NCBI RefSeq assembly: GCF_001424405.1
Contig: NZ_LMPS01000005.1
Span: 124,001 to 188,000, forward strand
From: Dyadobacter sp. Leaf189
GTDB taxonomy: Bacteria > Bacteroidota > Bacteroidia > Cytophagales > Spirosomataceae
Direction: 5' to 3'
Length of the DNA: 64,000 nucleotides
Numbering within the stretch: the first letter of the stretch is position 1; every line of letters begins with the position of its first letter. Made by a program: the position numbers and the translations under genes. The notes beneath the pieces were generated by a model that saw only the letters and a program-made list of their open reading frames with translations, was not told where the DNA came from and searched no databases. This document shows, in pieces, positions 1 through 9,048 of the stretch.

Positions 1-1610
1 TCGGTAAGGTTGAAGCAGGAATCCCCGAAGACGATCCGCGCAACCCAGCTACTATTGCGGATAACGTTGGTGACAACGTGGGAGACGTAGCCGGAATGGG
101 CGCCGATTTGTTTGGTTCATACGTGGCTACAATTCTGGCAACCATGGTCTTAGGTCGGGAGATTGTCGCTACTTCAACGGATAACTTCGGTGGAATTGCA
201 CCGATCCTGCTTCCAATGGTCATCGCTGGAATGGGCTTGATTGCGTCTATCATCGGGATGATGCTTGTGCGTGTTGCTGATGATAATGGCAATGTACAGG
301 CAGCATTAAACCGGGGGAACTGGGGTTCCATTATCCTGGTGCTGGTTGTAAGTTATCCTTTGACGATGTGGATGCTGCCCGAGGGTACGCTCACGATCAG
401 AGGGGTTGATTTTACGGCAATGGACGTTTATTGGGCAATTCTGCTGGGCTCCGTTGTGGGTGCGATTATGTCGATGGTTACTGAGTATTATACTGCAATG
501 GGCAAGCGGCCAGTTCAGTCGATTGTTAACCAGTCTTCTACGGGCCACGCAACCAATATTATTGGTGGTCTCTCAGTAGGAATGGAATCAACCGTAATCC
601 CGACGCTTGTACTGGCAGCGGGTATCTTTATCAGTTATGAATTTGCAGGTCTGTACGGTGTGGCGATCGCCGCGGCAGGTATGATGGCGACAACTGCCAT
701 GCAGCTCGCGATCGATGCTTTCGGACCGATCGCCGACAATGCGGGTGGAATTGCCGAAATGGCGCATTTGCCCGAGGAAGTGCGCGGGCGTACAGATGTG
801 CTCGACGCAGTAGGTAACACCACTGCTGCGACCGGAAAAGGTTTTGCAATCGCTTCGGCGGCACTTACTTCCCTGGCGCTTTTTGCTGCGTTCTGCGGTG
901 TGGCGGGGATCAATTCAATTGATATTTATAAAGCCAATGTGCTCGCCGGGCTGTTTGTCGGAGCGATGATACCTTTTATTTTCTCATCGCTCGCCATTGC
1001 GGCGGTAGGTCGCGCGGCTATGAAAATGGTGGAAGAAGTACGTCGGCAGTTCCGCGAGATCCCGGGTATTATGGAAGGTACGGCTAAGCCGGAGTACGAC
1101 AAATGTGTTGCTATCTCCACGCAGGCATCAATCCGTGAAATGGTAGCGCCTGGCCTTATCGCCCTGATTGTGCCTGTACTGGTCGGCTTTCTTTTCGGGC
1201 CAGAGGTACTCGGAGGTACATTGGCGGGTGTGACTGTATCGGGCGTATTGATGGGAATTTTTCAAAACAATGCAGGCGGCGCTTGGGATAATGCCAAGAA
1301 GTCTTTTGAAAAAGGCGCGGTAATTAACGGACAGACTTACTACAAGAAATCAGAACCGCACAAGGCGGCAGTAACCGGAGATACTGTGGGAGATCCGTTT
1401 AAAGATACATCCGGGCCTTCAATGAACATTCTGATCAAGCTGATGTCGATCGTTTCCCTGGTAATCGCGCCGCACATTGCAGTGGAGCACGCGGATATGC
1501 ATGGAATGAACGAGAAGGCTAAAACCGAAAAGGTAACTACATTCGAAGCAAAAAAGACTGGTAGCGCATCTACCGAGGTATTCGCAGCTGCTTCCAAGGA
1601 ATTGAAGTAA
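1..1610 (+). CDS. hppA: Membrane-bound K+-dependent ion-translocating pyrophosphatase, 3' part
   Basis: Integral membrane pyrophosphatase that couples hydrolysis of cytoplasmic PPi to pumping of H+ and/or Na+. The gene is cut by the window start; the frame is open from base 3. The catalytic signature [19 protein letters not shown] is encoded just inside the edge and runs into [14 protein letters not shown]. Many hydrophobic helices follow, then the conserved C-terminal [14 protein letters not shown] block. The motif [10 protein letters not shown] (bases 813-842) has Ala and Gly where K+-independent enzymes have Lys and Thr, which in this family marks the K+-dependent class. That class includes Na+-pumping and dual Na+/H+-pumping members, so the transported ion cannot be fixed from this fragment. 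A strong terminator follows at once, so the gene is at the end of its transcript. Family assignment is secure; ion specificity is inference. Confidence 0.97.
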   Translation, partial: GKVEAGIPEDDPRNPATIADNVGDNVGDVAGMGADLFGSYVATILATMVLGREIVATSTDNFGGIAPILLPMVIAGMGLIASIIGMMLVRVADDNGNVQAALNRGNWGSIILVLVVSYPLTMWMLPEGTLTIRGVDFTAMDVYWAILLGSVVGAIMSMVTEYYTAMGKRPVQSIVNQSSTGHATNIIGGLSVGMESTVIPTLVLAAGIFISYEFAGLYGVAIAAAGMMATTAMQLAIDAFGPIADNAGGIAEMAHLPEEVRGRTDVLDAVGNTTAATGKGFAIASAALTSLALFAAFCGVAGINSIDIYKANVLAGLFVGAMIPFIFSSLAIAAVGRAAMKMVEEVRRQFREIPGIMEGTAKPEYDKCVAISTQASIREMVAPGLIALIVPVLVGFLFGPEVLGGTLAGVTVSGVLMGIFQNNAGGAWDNAKKSFEKGAVINGQTYYKKSEPHKAAVTGDTVGDPFKDTSGPSMNILIKLMSIVSLVIAPHIAVEHADMHGMNEKAKTEKVTTFEAKKTGSASTEVFAAASKELK

Positions 1611-1639
1611 AGAACAAGCAACTTGACTGCATTGAAGAT

Positions 1640-1665
1640 AAACCCGGCCACAAACGGCCGGGTTT
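1640..1665 (+). terminator. Hairpin terminator after hppA
   Basis: Perfect 10-bp stem (aaacccggcc / ggccgggttt) with a 6-base loop, 30 bases after the hppA stop and followed by a T-rich stretch. Confidence 0.85.
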
Positions 1666-1739
1666 ATTCGTTTAGGAGTTGAGAAATACACTTTTTGTTT
1701 TCCCAATGTAAAATCCTAAATTGGTGTAAATAGTCTCTT

Positions 1740-1952
1740 ATGGAAACACTAACGATTGAAATAAGTAATCCCGAGGTGAAACGGCTGATCGATGACATGG
1801 CGGCGCTGGGATTGATCTCGGTAAAGGAAACAAAACCTTCTTGGAACGAACGATGGAGTAATTTCTCGAATACGCTCCCGAACATCACTGAGATTTCCGA
1901 AGAAGACATTTTCAAAGAAATTTCAGAGATCAGAACAGAACGAAGTTTGTGA
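1740..1952 (+). CDS. Small antitoxin-like protein, no intact partner
   Basis: A 70-residue soluble protein starting METLTIEISNPEVKRLIDDM, followed by an acidic helical tail (EISEEDIFKEISEIRTE). The shape (short beta-rich N-terminus, KxLIDDM-like helix, charged C-terminus) resembles small Bacteroidota antitoxins that usually sit directly upstream of PIN-type toxins. That is a resemblance, not a domain identification. No toxin gene follows. A GTG overlaps the stop codon (GTGA), but its frame closes after eight codons. A GC-only hairpin lies just behind the stop, and the next real gene is an unrelated secreted protein. It is probably an orphan or the remains of a toxin-antitoxin pair. Confidence 0.6.
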   Translation: METLTIEISNPEVKRLIDDMAALGLISVKETKPSWNERWSNFSNTLPNITEISEEDIFKEISEIRTERSL

Positions 1953-1969
1953 CGCGGGTTGTTCCCGCG
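1953..1969 (+). terminator. Possible short terminator hairpin
   Basis: Six-base all-GC stem (cgcggg / cccgcg) with a 5-base loop, starting right after the stop of the antitoxin-like gene. A short T run follows eight bases later. Weak but well placed. Confidence 0.35.
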
Positions 1970-2033
1970 GAATGATTTTTGCTCTGTTTCATCGACCCCA
2001 CTTTCGGGCGATCCATTTGAACAAACTGAAATC

Positions 2034-2375
2034 ATGAAAAAAGTATTTGTATTAGCCGCTTTAATCGCATTCTCATCTGCTGCTTACGCGCAGGATGCAA
2101 AAACTAAAACTGAACAAGCTGTCGACAAGACCAAATCTGCCGGACGGAAAGCAGGTAAGGAGATTAAGAAAGACGCAAAAGTTGTGGGCGAGAAAACCAA
2201 AGACGGCGCTGAGTACGTTGGTGACAAAACCAAGGAAGGTGCGGAATACGTAGGAGACGGCGTAGAAAAGGGCGCCAAAAAAGCGAAACGTGGAACTGAG
2301 AAAGCCTACAATGCCACCAAGGACGAAGCCAAGGAAGTTAAGCGTGACATTAAGAAGAAAACAGACGATAAATAA
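2034..2375 (+). CDS. Secreted lysine-rich helical repeat protein (apolipoprotein/LEA-like)
   Basis: 113 residues. The start is the ATG that begins MKKVFVLAALIAFSSAAYAQ, a clear signal peptide cleaved after AQ; the frame is open further upstream but that part is not signal-like. The mature part is almost entirely charged: TKTEQAVDKTKSAGRKAGKEIKK, then two near-identical units of GAEYVGDKTKE type, then GVEKGAKKAKRGTEKAYNATKDEAKEVKRDIKKKTDDK. The 11-residue-like periodicity resembles LEA proteins and apolipoprotein-like amphipathic helices and is typical of small Cytophagales periplasmic proteins of unknown role, perhaps stress-related. No catalytic residues are apparent. The gene stands alone between a weak hairpin and a strong bidirectional terminator. 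Confidence 0.85.
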   Translation: MKKVFVLAALIAFSSAAYAQDAKTKTEQAVDKTKSAGRKAGKEIKKDAKVVGEKTKDGAEYVGDKTKEGAEYVGDGVEKGAKKAKRGTEKAYNATKDEAKEVKRDIKKKTDDK

Positions 2376-2390
2376 GTCTGGAAAATTATG

Positions 2391-2429
2391 AAAATGCCCG
2401 CCAGATAGTTGTTATCCGGCGGGCATTTT
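2391..2429. terminator. Bidirectional terminator between convergent genes
   Basis: Perfect 12-bp stem aaaatgcccgcc / ggcgggcatttt with A/T runs on both flanks, placed between the stop of the helical repeat protein (+) and that of the dienelactone hydrolase (-). Confidence 0.88.
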
Positions 2430-2443
2430 GTTTGTTCTACGTT

Positions 2444-3301
2444 TTAAGATAGTTTACTTTTCAGGTAGCTGATCGTCAGCTTGTATGCATCTGCAGTCGC
2501 TGCCGGATCATATTTCGCATTGCTTGGGTTCGCAAAGGCGTGCACTGCGTCATACATTTTGATAGTAACCTTTTTGCCGGCAGCTTTCATATCTTCTTCA
2601 AACTTGCTTACCATAGCCGGTGAAATGCCCTGATCCTGGCTTCCGAAAATTCCGAGCACGTCCGTATTCAGCTTCTTCAATTTCTCAATATCCGTTTCCG
2701 GGCGGCCGTAGTACATCACGCAGCCGACTACTTGCTTGCCACCTTCAATCGCATTCTGCAGCGACAACATTCCACCAAAACACCAGCCGATACTGGCCAC
2801 TTTTGCATTTGTACCAGCGTAAGTAAGTCCGCCCTTTGTGATCGCCGCCAGCCGCTCGGCAGGTGAGGACTGCATTAGTTTACCCGCTTCTTCACGGGTA
2901 GTCGCCACTTTTCCATCATACATATCCAGCGCCAGCACATTTACATCCCCCAGGTCTTTGTACAGTTTGGCTGCTTCCTGCTTGATGTAATCGTTTAATC
3001 CCCACCATTCCTGATACACAAACAGCCACTTATCTGACTTTTTCGGGGATTTCAGCAAAAAGCCGCTGGCCGTTTTTCCATCCGGCGTAGCAAACGAAAC
3101 TGTTTCACCAGCGCCCTGGTAAGTGAAAGCGGCAGGATTTTCGTGTAGCATCTGAAAACTGGGATCTGCTGCAAGCGCAGACATGCTATTACCCGGAATG
3201 GCCACTGTGTGACAAACGGGAATGGAATTGACTTTTTCCGCGTGCCGGGGTAGAAATGTTTTCAGCATAAAGAATGTCAGTAATAAGAAGATTGTTCTCA
3301 T
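2444..3301 (-). CDS. Dienelactone hydrolase family protein, exported
   Basis: Alpha/beta hydrolase of 285 residues. A hydrophobic N-terminus (MRTIFLLLTFFML) suggests export, and a spacer of about 45 residues precedes the domain. The catalytic triad of the family is visible: nucleophile Cys174 in GWCFGG, Asp223 in GSQDQG, His254 in AVHAFANP. Cys instead of Ser as nucleophile is the hallmark of dienelactone hydrolases. Family members open lactone or ester bonds; the substrate here is unknown, and there are no aromatic-degradation genes nearby. It is a single gene, convergent with its upstream neighbour, which shares its terminator. Confidence 0.9.
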   Translation of the reverse strand: MRTIFLLLTFFMLKTFLPRHAEKVNSIPVCHTVAIPGNSMSALAADPSFQMLHENPAAFTYQGAGETVSFATPDGKTASGFLLKSPKKSDKWLFVYQEWWGLNDYIKQEAAKLYKDLGDVNVLALDMYDGKVATTREEAGKLMQSSPAERLAAITKGGLTYAGTNAKVASIGWCFGGMLSLQNAIEGGKQVVGCVMYYGRPETDIEKLKKLNTDVLGIFGSQDQGISPAMVSKFEEDMKAAGKKVTIKMYDAVHAFANPSNAKYDPAATADAYKLTISYLKSKLS

Positions 3302-3503
3302 AGGTTGAATGGATTGATTAGTGCAATTGATTTAAATATAAGAAAAATATTGCGCCACGAAGCGCAGCGATATTGTACTATACGCAGATACCGCAACATT
3401 GGATGCGCCTGATATTCATCATTGATGAAAAGATTGTACTTATAGAAAGGCCGGAACTTAAACCCGCTTTTGACCCGTTAAAAGATTAGTATTATAGACA
3501 GCC

Positions 3504-4736
3504 ATGGAGAAAAAGCAATATTTCTATATCATCCTGATTTTGGGCTCGCTGGCGACTGTCAGCCCATTTTCGATAGATATGTACCTGCCGGGCTTTCCGC
3601 GGATAGCCTCGGATCTCGCCACTACAATCGACAGGGTACAACTTTCATTAACCAGTTACCTGATCGGGATATGTTTAGGACAAATTCTATACGGTCCGTT
3701 GCTTGACCGTTTCGGTCGTAAAAAGCCCCTTTACGTAGGTTTGGGCTTGTACGTAATTGCGTCCATCGGCTGCGCATTGACTTCCTCCGTAGATGCATTG
3801 ATCGCGATGCGGTTCTTTCAGGCGATGGGCGGTTGTGTAGGTCTGGTGGCGTCGCAGGCGCTGGTGAGTGACCTTTTTGCTCCTCAAAAGAGGGCAGAAG
3901 TATTTTCGCTGATCACACTTGTGATCGCCGTTTCCCCAATGATAGCCCCCACTATTGGCGGCTATGTAACTTCCACGATCGCGTGGCAATGGATTTTCGT
4001 AATCCTGGCTGGCATTGTAGGTGCGATGATGCTCGCAATTTACTTTTTTCTACCTACGGGGAGGGCGGCAGATCCCTCTGTTTCCCTGCAGCCTCGTGCC
4101 GTGATGAAAGGATTCGGGATTGTGTTGAGCCAGCCGCAGTTTTTACTGTACACACTGGCAGGCGGCCTGGCCACAGCGGCACCTTTCGCCTATATAGCCG
4201 GCTCCTCGGACGTTTTTATGAATATTTACAAAGTGTCCGAACAGCAGTACGGCTGGATTTTCGCATTCCTCGCTTTTGCGATGATCGGCTCCACGCAGCT
4301 GAACCACATTCTTTTAAAGAAATTTACAAGCGAGCAGATCATTAAAACTACGCTCATAAGTCAGAGCTTAGTAGGACTGGTTTTGATCGTGGGGGTTTAT
4401 AATAGCTGGTTTAGCCTGCTTCCATTGATTGGAATGATGTTCCTTTTCCTTTGCGGACAGGGCTTAACAGGCCCGAATGCATCTGCATTATCGCTGGCTC
4501 CCTTTCATAAACACACGGGCAGCGCCTCGGCTTTGATGGGCAGCTGGCGAATGGGCGCGGGAGCGATTATTTCTGCGCTGGTCAGCCTCTTTCACAATAA
4601 TACAGCCGTTCCGATGGTAGGGATGATGGCGTTTTGTTCTGTTGCCGGGCTGGCTATTTTGTACACCGGGAATATCGTGGTAAGGCACCAGGCCAGCCGC
4701 AGAAGCGTGGAAGACGAAGTTTCTGTGCTCCTTTAA
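3504..4736 (+). CDS. Bcr/CflA family multidrug efflux MFS transporter
   Basis: 410 residues with about 12 hydrophobic segments. Family landmarks: DMYLPGFP after the first helix, GPLLDRFGRKKPLY in the loop between helices 2 and 3 (MFS motif A), and RFFQAMGGCVG in helix 4. Length and motifs fit the drug/proton antiporters of the Bcr/CflA group, which export compounds such as bicyclomycin, chloramphenicol or sulfonamides, or cysteine. The actual substrate cannot be read from sequence. It stands alone, convergent with the nucleoside hydrolase (2 bases between stops). About 200 bases of unassigned DNA lie upstream, where its promoter must be. Confidence 0.93.
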   Translation: MEKKQYFYIILILGSLATVSPFSIDMYLPGFPRIASDLATTIDRVQLSLTSYLIGICLGQILYGPLLDRFGRKKPLYVGLGLYVIASIGCALTSSVDALIAMRFFQAMGGCVGLVASQALVSDLFAPQKRAEVFSLITLVIAVSPMIAPTIGGYVTSTIAWQWIFVILAGIVGAMMLAIYFFLPTGRAADPSVSLQPRAVMKGFGIVLSQPQFLLYTLAGGLATAAPFAYIAGSSDVFMNIYKVSEQQYGWIFAFLAFAMIGSTQLNHILLKKFTSEQIIKTTLISQSLVGLVLIVGVYNSWFSLLPLIGMMFLFLCGQGLTGPNASALSLAPFHKHTGSASALMGSWRMGAGAIISALVSLFHNNTAVPMVGMMAFCSVAGLAILYTGNIVVRHQASRRSVEDEVSVLL

Positions 4737-4738
4737 TT

Positions 4739-5677
4739 TCAGGGCAGGTTCCTCACTGCATTGAAAAGCATATCGATCAAAGCCGGTCTGTCGACGTCGT
4801 AGGCTACAATGGTGTTAGGTTCCCGATGAAGTACATTGTAAAAATCCACCACAGTAGCGCCGCGCGTCAATTCGCCCTTCGTTTCCACATCCACATAGCA
4901 CACTTTTGTCTTGAATATGCCGGGATTAAGAAGCCAGGCAATGGCGCAGGGATCGTGTAACGCGGTTCCTATTTCCGATTCAGCCGTTTGCTCAGGGTAG
5001 TTTCTTGCTAAAAATTCCATCAAGCCTGCTGCTACTTCGCCTGATTTGTTCTTGAAAGTCCGGAACAGCTCCATGTCACGCTGATAAACCAGCGCCTTGT
5101 GTGTTACGTCCAAGCCGCACATGGTAACAGGAACACCGGCCCGGAAAACAATGGCGGCTGCCTCCGGGTCTACGTACATATTGAACTCAGCCAGTGGCGT
5201 CATATTACCCCGGAAAATACCTCCGCCCATGAGCGCGATGCGCTCGATTTTAGCCTTCAAATGAGGATAACTGCTCAGGAATGTGGCGATGTTGGTAAGC
5301 GGGCCTGTCGCTACGATCGTCACTTTCGTGGTTGCTTCTTCTAAGATGCCGGCAATAGCTGCTGCGGCGGGAAGTGTATCAGGCAGGGTAGTAATTATAG
5401 GGAATAAAGGTCCATCAAGCACGGTTTCGCTATGCATTTCATCTGCTATAAGAAGCTCGCAGGATAATGGCTTCTCAGCACCACGGAATACGGGTGCGTT
5501 GGCGCCAATCAGGGAAAGGATCTTAATTGCATTGGCAAAAGTCCTGTCCTGCGTCTGGTTTCCTGCCGATACCGTTACCGCTTTTACATCCAGTTGTCCG
5601 CTGCCGAATGCCAGCATCAGCATCAGTGCATCGTCCTGCCCGGGATCGCAATCGATGATGACCGGAATCTTTTCCAT
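4739..5677 (-). CDS. Inosine-uridine preferring nucleoside hydrolase
   Basis: 312 residues of the IunH family, which cleave the N-glycosidic bond of nucleosides to free base and ribose. The Ca2+-binding signature DCDPGQDD sits at residues 9-16, the ATGPLTNIA segment follows in the middle, and the late Ca2+/ribose Asp is in HDPCAIAWLL. No signal peptide, so cytoplasmic. It lies 17 bases behind the methyltransferase gene on the same strand and is probably cotranscribed. Base preference within the family cannot be told with confidence. Confidence 0.94.
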   Translation of the reverse strand: MEKIPVIIDCDPGQDDALMLMLAFGSGQLDVKAVTVSAGNQTQDRTFANAIKILSLIGANAPVFRGAEKPLSCELLIADEMHSETVLDGPLFPIITTLPDTLPAAAAIAGILEEATTKVTIVATGPLTNIATFLSSYPHLKAKIERIALMGGGIFRGNMTPLAEFNMYVDPEAAAIVFRAGVPVTMCGLDVTHKALVYQRDMELFRTFKNKSGEVAAGLMEFLARNYPEQTAESEIGTALHDPCAIAWLLNPGIFKTKVCYVDVETKGELTRGATVVDFYNVLHREPNTIVAYDVDRPALIDMLFNAVRNLP

Positions 5678-5694
5678 ACCTGCAATACAGCTAT

Positions 5695-6306
5695 TTATTT
5701 CCTGGAAATGGATTTTTTATCTACCAGAATTCCCAGGCCAAAGTGTTTGGGATAATTGTACAAAGTCTGCCCGGTTTGTTTGGCAATGTCTTTGACCGCC
5801 TGCCTTACAGCCGGAAAACTTTCGGTATCATGAAAGATCGTACAATCGCTGTGCTGCGCTGCCCAAAGGCCGCATTCGAATGTTTCCTTGTAGTTGTGAA
5901 CAATGTCCACGTGCGCTAGATCGTACCGGTTCCGGTCTGTTTTGATCCAGTCGCGGTAATCAGATTTAACCAGGTGAATATTCGGATAAGGTGCCAGACG
6001 TGCACTTGTATCTCGGAAATGCTCGCTTTTGTTGACCGTATGTTCGTCGCCCTCAAAGGTATCCACACCTGTTACCGACTGGAAAAAATTGGAGAATACC
6101 ACCGAGGAATACCCGAATTCCACCCCAAATTCAATACAGCGCTCATTGCCCAGGTGAAACTGGTCTATGATATCTGGTATGATCAGTTCCAAACCTTCCC
6201 AGGCTGAAACCACTTCCAGCATATTGGCCGGTCGGCGCAGATTTTTCGGTTTAAATGGTTTTATATCGAGGATGAAATTTTCCCTGATGTAGGTCCTTAG
6301 TCCCAT
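5695..6306 (-). CDS. SAM-dependent methyltransferase-like protein
   Basis: 203 residues. A Rossmann methyltransferase fold is suggested by motif I, CIEFGVEFGYSSVVFSN, the acidic strand end VTGVDTFEGD, and DLAHVDIVHNYKET where class I O-/sugar-methyltransferases carry their metal- or substrate-binding Asp. HDTESFPAVRQA follows. This pattern matches the Methyltransf_24-type proteins often found near glycan-modifying genes. No signal peptide. Substrate unknown. It precedes the nucleoside hydrolase by 17 bases, a possible two-gene operon without an obvious functional link. The 282 bases upstream, to the next gene, are AT-rich and contain nothing I could identify. Confidence 0.75.
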   Translation of the reverse strand: MGLRTYIRENFILDIKPFKPKNLRRPANMLEVVSAWEGLELIIPDIIDQFHLGNERCIEFGVEFGYSSVVFSNFFQSVTGVDTFEGDEHTVNKSEHFRDTSARLAPYPNIHLVKSDYRDWIKTDRNRYDLAHVDIVHNYKETFECGLWAAQHSDCTIFHDTESFPAVRQAVKDIAKQTGQTLYNYPKHFGLGILVDKKSISRK

Positions 6307-6588
6307 AATGATGAATAGTTGCAGCGCGCAAATTAGCCTTCATTGCCCGGGTTTCATAGTAGCAGGCCAAATTCTTACTTCGCGCAGCTTTCGCAAACCG
6401 GTTTTTTGACAGAATTCAATGGATAGGATAAACTGAATTGCATTCTCTATTTAAAATATGGTACAGGCAGTATAGTGCAGGATAGTTGTTGTATGTAAAA
6501 TGTTCATTATTGTATAAATAAGTGTACAATTTTGCGTTAATTGAATTAGCTGACGTAATTGTACAAGCAGTTTCCTGAACCTCGTACC

Positions 6589-8910
6589 ATGACATTTAAG
6601 ACAAGAATAATTTGCACCATACTCCTGGTATGTAGCGCATTGGTTTTTAAATCCTGCAACAATACGTCGTCGAACCAGGCTACTGACGAAAAATTACCTG
6701 AGCAGGTTAGCTACAACTTCGATATACGTCCCATTCTTTCAGATAAATGTCTGGCTTGTCACGGTCCTGACGCGAACAAGCGAGAAGCCGGCTTGCGTCT
6801 TGACGATCCTGTGGCTGCATTCAAGGCATTAAAGGACAATCCAAAAGCACACGCGATCGTCGCGGGTAAACCGGAACTCTCGGAAGCGTACCTGCGCATT
6901 ACTACCACAGATACTTCCCTGCGGATGCCGCCACCTGCTTCCAACCTCAAATTGTCGCAACGTGAGGTTGACCTGATTGAAAGGTGGATCAGGCAAGGAG
7001 CGAAGTATGAGAAGCACTGGGCATTTGTCGCGCCGCGGAAAATTGCAGTGCCGGAGGTTGACAATGAGGATTGGCCGAAAAACGAGATCGACTATTTCGT
7101 TCTTGAAAAACAGGAACAAAAGGGCTTAAAGCCAAATGAAGAAGCTGACAAAGAGCGGCTGCTAAAACGCCTTAGCCTCGATTTGACAGGTCTGCCGCCG
7201 ACGTTGCAAATGATGGATGAATTCCTGGCTGATAAAAGTCCGGAGGCATACGAGAAAATGGTTGATCAGCTTCTGAAAAACCCTGCCTATGGTGAAAAAA
7301 TGGCCATTCACTGGCTGGATCTGGCACGTTATGCAGATTCGCACGGATACCAGGACGATGGTTACCGCACACAGTGGCCCTGGCGCGACTGGGTGATCCA
7401 TGCATTTAACAAAAACATGCATTACAATGATTTTGTAACCTGGCAGCTGGCGGGCGACTTGCTCCCGAATTCGGGAAAAGAGCAGCTTCTTGCGACTGGT
7501 TTTAACAGAAACCATAAAATAACCGAGGAAGGTGGTGTGATTCCCGAGGAGTACCGCATTATGTACGTAACCGATCGCAATGATCTTTTTGGAAAAGGAT
7601 TGCTGGGCGTCACACTCGAATGCGCGCATTGCCACGATCATAAATACGACCCGTTTTCGCAGAAGGAATATTATCAGATGTTCGCATTCTTTAACAATGT
7701 GAATGAAGTAGGTATCGAATCCGTGATCGGCGGGCCCGAAACTTATGCCAAAAAGCCTTTAATGGAAATCAGCGACGAGGATGTGAAAAGCATACTCAGC
7801 TTCGTCAATAAGCCTGATACAAACAGGTTGATCGTTTCCGTGATGGGCGATCTGGATTCAACGCGGAAAACTTACATTCTGAAAAGAGGCGTTTACGACG
7901 CACCCGGGGACGAAGTGCAGCCCGGTACGCCAAGTTCAATTCTGCCTTTTGACAGCAAATATCCTAAAAACCGGCTCGGACTTTCACAGTGGCTATTTGA
8001 TAAGCGAAATCCATTGACTTCCCGTGTTTACGTCAACATTCTCTGGCAGGAATTCTTTGGAAAGGGCATTGTAAAAACCTCCGGTGACTTTGGAATGCAG
8101 GGAGAATTGCCCTCGCACCCTGCATTACTCGACTGGCTTGCTGTTGACTTTATGGAGCATAACTGGGATATCAAAAGGCTTGTAAAGCAAATGGTTACCT
8201 CGGCTACTTACCGGCAGTCGGCAGTAGTTACCAAGGAGAAACTCGCAGTTGATCCCGATAATATCCTGCTGGCACGCGGGTCGAGATACCGCATTCATGC
8301 CGAGTTTATTAAAGACCTGGTGCTATCGAGCAGCGGACTTTTAAACAAAACCATCGGAGGGCCGAGCGTAAAACCCTACCAGCCTGCCGGCTTGTGGGAG
8401 GGCGCCACGTCGGGTCGTGGATTATTGTCCGTGTACAATCAGGATCACGGTCCGAGCCTTTACCGCCGCGGAATGTACACGCTGATAAAAAGAACAGTCC
8501 CACCACCTACAATGAGCATTTTCGATGCGAGTAACCGGGATCTGTGCGAAGTAAAAAGGCTGAAAACCAATACACCATTGCAGGCGCTGGTGATGATGAA
8601 CGATCCTGCAGTGCTGGAAGCTTCGCGTGTGCTTTCTGCAAAACTTTTACAGGAGAAGACAGATGCAAGCGAAAAGATCACCAAAGCATTCAGGCTGATC
8701 GTCTGCCGCAAACCTTCCGAAAAGGAGCTTGCTGTTTTGACAGGATATTATGAAAAAGAGCTAAAAACGATCAGTTCGGGTTCCGCCGAAAAAATGATCG
8801 CGATCGGGGAATATCCATTGACAAGAAACGTCGACAAAAAAGCCCTGGCCTCATTGATGAGGGTTATCTCGACGATTTACAATTTGGAGGAGACGATAAC
8901 GAAAAGCTAG
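6589..8910 (+). CDS. PSCyt1-DUF1549-DUF1553 lipoprotein (planctomycete-type cytochrome)
   Basis: 773 residues from the ATG followed by MTFKTRIICTILLVCS; the lipobox is FKSC with Cys23, so a lipoprotein. Next comes a c-type heme site, CLACHGPDA (Cys54, Cys57, His58), in the planctomycete cytochrome 1 context RPILSDKCLACHGP. DUF1549 follows (EIDYFVLEKQ ... HWLDLARYADSHGYQDD) with a second CxxCH-like site, CAHCHDHKYDPF. DUF1553 comes last (NRLGLSQWLFDKRNPLTSRVYVN ... TNTPLQALVMMNDP). The domain order is canonical; the product is shorter than many planctomycete members, which often exceed 900 residues. No reaction is established for these domains. They always travel with DUF1501 genes, as here. 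An upstream in-frame TTG is rejected as start because it would bury the signal peptide. Confidence 0.9.
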   Translation: MTFKTRIICTILLVCSALVFKSCNNTSSNQATDEKLPEQVSYNFDIRPILSDKCLACHGPDANKREAGLRLDDPVAAFKALKDNPKAHAIVAGKPELSEAYLRITTTDTSLRMPPPASNLKLSQREVDLIERWIRQGAKYEKHWAFVAPRKIAVPEVDNEDWPKNEIDYFVLEKQEQKGLKPNEEADKERLLKRLSLDLTGLPPTLQMMDEFLADKSPEAYEKMVDQLLKNPAYGEKMAIHWLDLARYADSHGYQDDGYRTQWPWRDWVIHAFNKNMHYNDFVTWQLAGDLLPNSGKEQLLATGFNRNHKITEEGGVIPEEYRIMYVTDRNDLFGKGLLGVTLECAHCHDHKYDPFSQKEYYQMFAFFNNVNEVGIESVIGGPETYAKKPLMEISDEDVKSILSFVNKPDTNRLIVSVMGDLDSTRKTYILKRGVYDAPGDEVQPGTPSSILPFDSKYPKNRLGLSQWLFDKRNPLTSRVYVNILWQEFFGKGIVKTSGDFGMQGELPSHPALLDWLAVDFMEHNWDIKRLVKQMVTSATYRQSAVVTKEKLAVDPDNILLARGSRYRIHAEFIKDLVLSSSGLLNKTIGGPSVKPYQPAGLWEGATSGRGLLSVYNQDHGPSLYRRGMYTLIKRTVPPPTMSIFDASNRDLCEVKRLKTNTPLQALVMMNDPAVLEASRVLSAKLLQEKTDASEKITKAFRLIVCRKPSEKELAVLTGYYEKELKTISSGSAEKMIAIGEYPLTRNVDKKALASLMRVISTIYNLEETITKS

Positions 8911-8914
8911 GGGG

Positions 8915-8952
8915 TAGCTGTTGGCTATTAGCTATTAGCTACAAGCTATTAG
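8915..8952 (+). repeat. Degenerate heptamer array, inverted relative to 9049-9124
   Basis: Five and a half 7-base units can be read: tagctgt, tggctat, tagctat, tagctac, aagctat, tag. The unit is the reverse complement (cyclically permuted) of the AACAGCT unit 96 bases downstream, so the two arrays could pair into a long imperfect hairpin or cruciform. Confidence 0.75.
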
Positions 8953-9048
8953 TTTTTTGCTTTTATGATGTGAGAAAAATAGAGAAGTTGTGACTTTATA
9001 AAAAGAACCAAAGCTGATAGGTATATCTCGAAATACGGACTTTCACTT

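Noticed and set aside
635..913. Antisense reading frame inside the pyrophosphatase gene
   Set aside because: Composition mirrors the Ala/Gly-rich membrane protein on the other strand; no domain, no upstream signal.
1959..2033. Longer N-terminus for the secreted repeat protein
   Set aside because: The extension lies across a hairpin and would bury a textbook signal peptide beginning at 2034.
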